Source: Actinomycetales bacterium (GTDB taxonomy: Bacteria > Actinomycetota > Actinomycetes > Actinomycetales > Dermabacteraceae). From it: DNA of 5,965 nucleotides. Made by a program: the position numbers and the translations under genes. The stretch is from positions 1 to 5,965 of the forward strand of contig JAAZLF010000435.1 in NCBI GenBank assembly GCA_012799425.1, written 5' to 3'. The stretch's first letter is position 1, and every line of letters starts with the position of its first letter. This document shows, in pieces, positions 5,864 through 5,965 of the stretch. The notes beneath the pieces are model-generated. The model saw only the letters and a list, made by a program, of their open reading frames with translations, was not told the origin of the DNA and did not search any database.

Positions 5864-5965
5864 GTGCACATTATGTGGATCTGGTGCTGTGCCATCGGAT
5901 CCTGTGCATAAGATGTCCCTCGTGCACTCGCGCAGTGCACACCAGATCGGCGGTCGTGGAGGGGA
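5864..5965 (+). promoter_or_regulatory. Promoter/leader of a gene starting just beyond the window (perhaps a ribonucleotide reductase gene)
   Basis: This non-coding stretch after nrdR is more AT-rich than the genes and dense in symmetric elements. These are CACAT-T-ATGTG (5867-5877), hairpin GTGCACT/AGTGCAC (5922-5928/5934-5940, loop CGCGC), and a 9-bp inverted repeat GATCTGGTG/CACCAGATC (5878-5886/5940-5948). TAAGAT (5909-5914) is a plausible -10, with no good -35. GGAGGGGA (5958-5965) at the very end looks like a Shine-Dalgarno, so a start codon is expected a few bases past the edge. Neighbourhood knowledge suggests nrdJ. The symmetric sites could be operators, possibly NrdR boxes, but they do not fit the NrdR consensus well. 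Confidence 0.45.

Noticed and set aside
5864..5965. Adenosylcobalamin riboswitch upstream of the next gene
   Set aside because: The conserved B12 box is not recognisable and only about 100 nt are available before the edge. The symmetric elements are reported without that label.

Overview
The window is GC-rich, actinobacterial-type chromosomal DNA. The gene set and order (hflX, a DinG-family helicase, lexA, a LysM gene, nrdR) match a locus known from Streptomyces and mycobacteria. The LexA operators are the Gram-positive/actinobacterial CGAAC-N4-GTTCG type. I would guess a member of the Micrococcales, perhaps near Brachybacterium, but the genus is inferred from memory and is not secure. I see no tRNA, rRNA, CRISPR, insertion sequence or sign of recent transfer.

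Layout. At the left edge, on the minus strand, lies the 5' end of an RsmC-like SAM methyltransferase gene (1-194), divergent from hflX (347-1918, +, ribosome-associated GTPase). A 67-bp gap leads to a DinG/XPD-type iron-sulfur helicase (1986-4001, +). This gene converges on lexA (4053-4754, -) across a 51-bp gap that carries nested inverted repeats. A 169-bp divergent control region (4755-4923) holds two LexA operators and two promoters. One pair serves lexA; the other serves a small membrane-anchored LysM protein (4924-5319, +) of the ChiZ/DivS/YneA kind (SOS cell-division inhibitors). nrdR (5348-5830, +), the repressor of ribonucleotide reductase genes, follows after 28 bp. The last 135 bp are a promoter/leader region that ends in a Shine-Dalgarno-like GGAGGGGA, so another plus-strand gene probably begins just past the edge. 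nrdJ (class II ribonucleotide reductase) would be expected from the known neighbourhood, but it is not visible.

How the genes fit together. The right half is a DNA-damage and DNA-precursor module. LexA represses itself and the LysM division inhibitor, NrdR controls dNTP synthesis, and the DinG-like helicase unwinds DNA. HflX and the methyltransferase belong to ribosome maintenance. No feature is a wholly new system.

The most distinctive regulatory observations are these. (1) The perfect LexA operator of the LysM gene contains that gene's Shine-Dalgarno sequence. (2) Three genes (methyltransferase, dinG, nrdR) share the exact arrangement TA(C/T)CCT, 6 nt, start codon, with no Shine-Dalgarno, which predicts leaderless mRNAs. 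(3) The terminal leader can form mutually exclusive stems.
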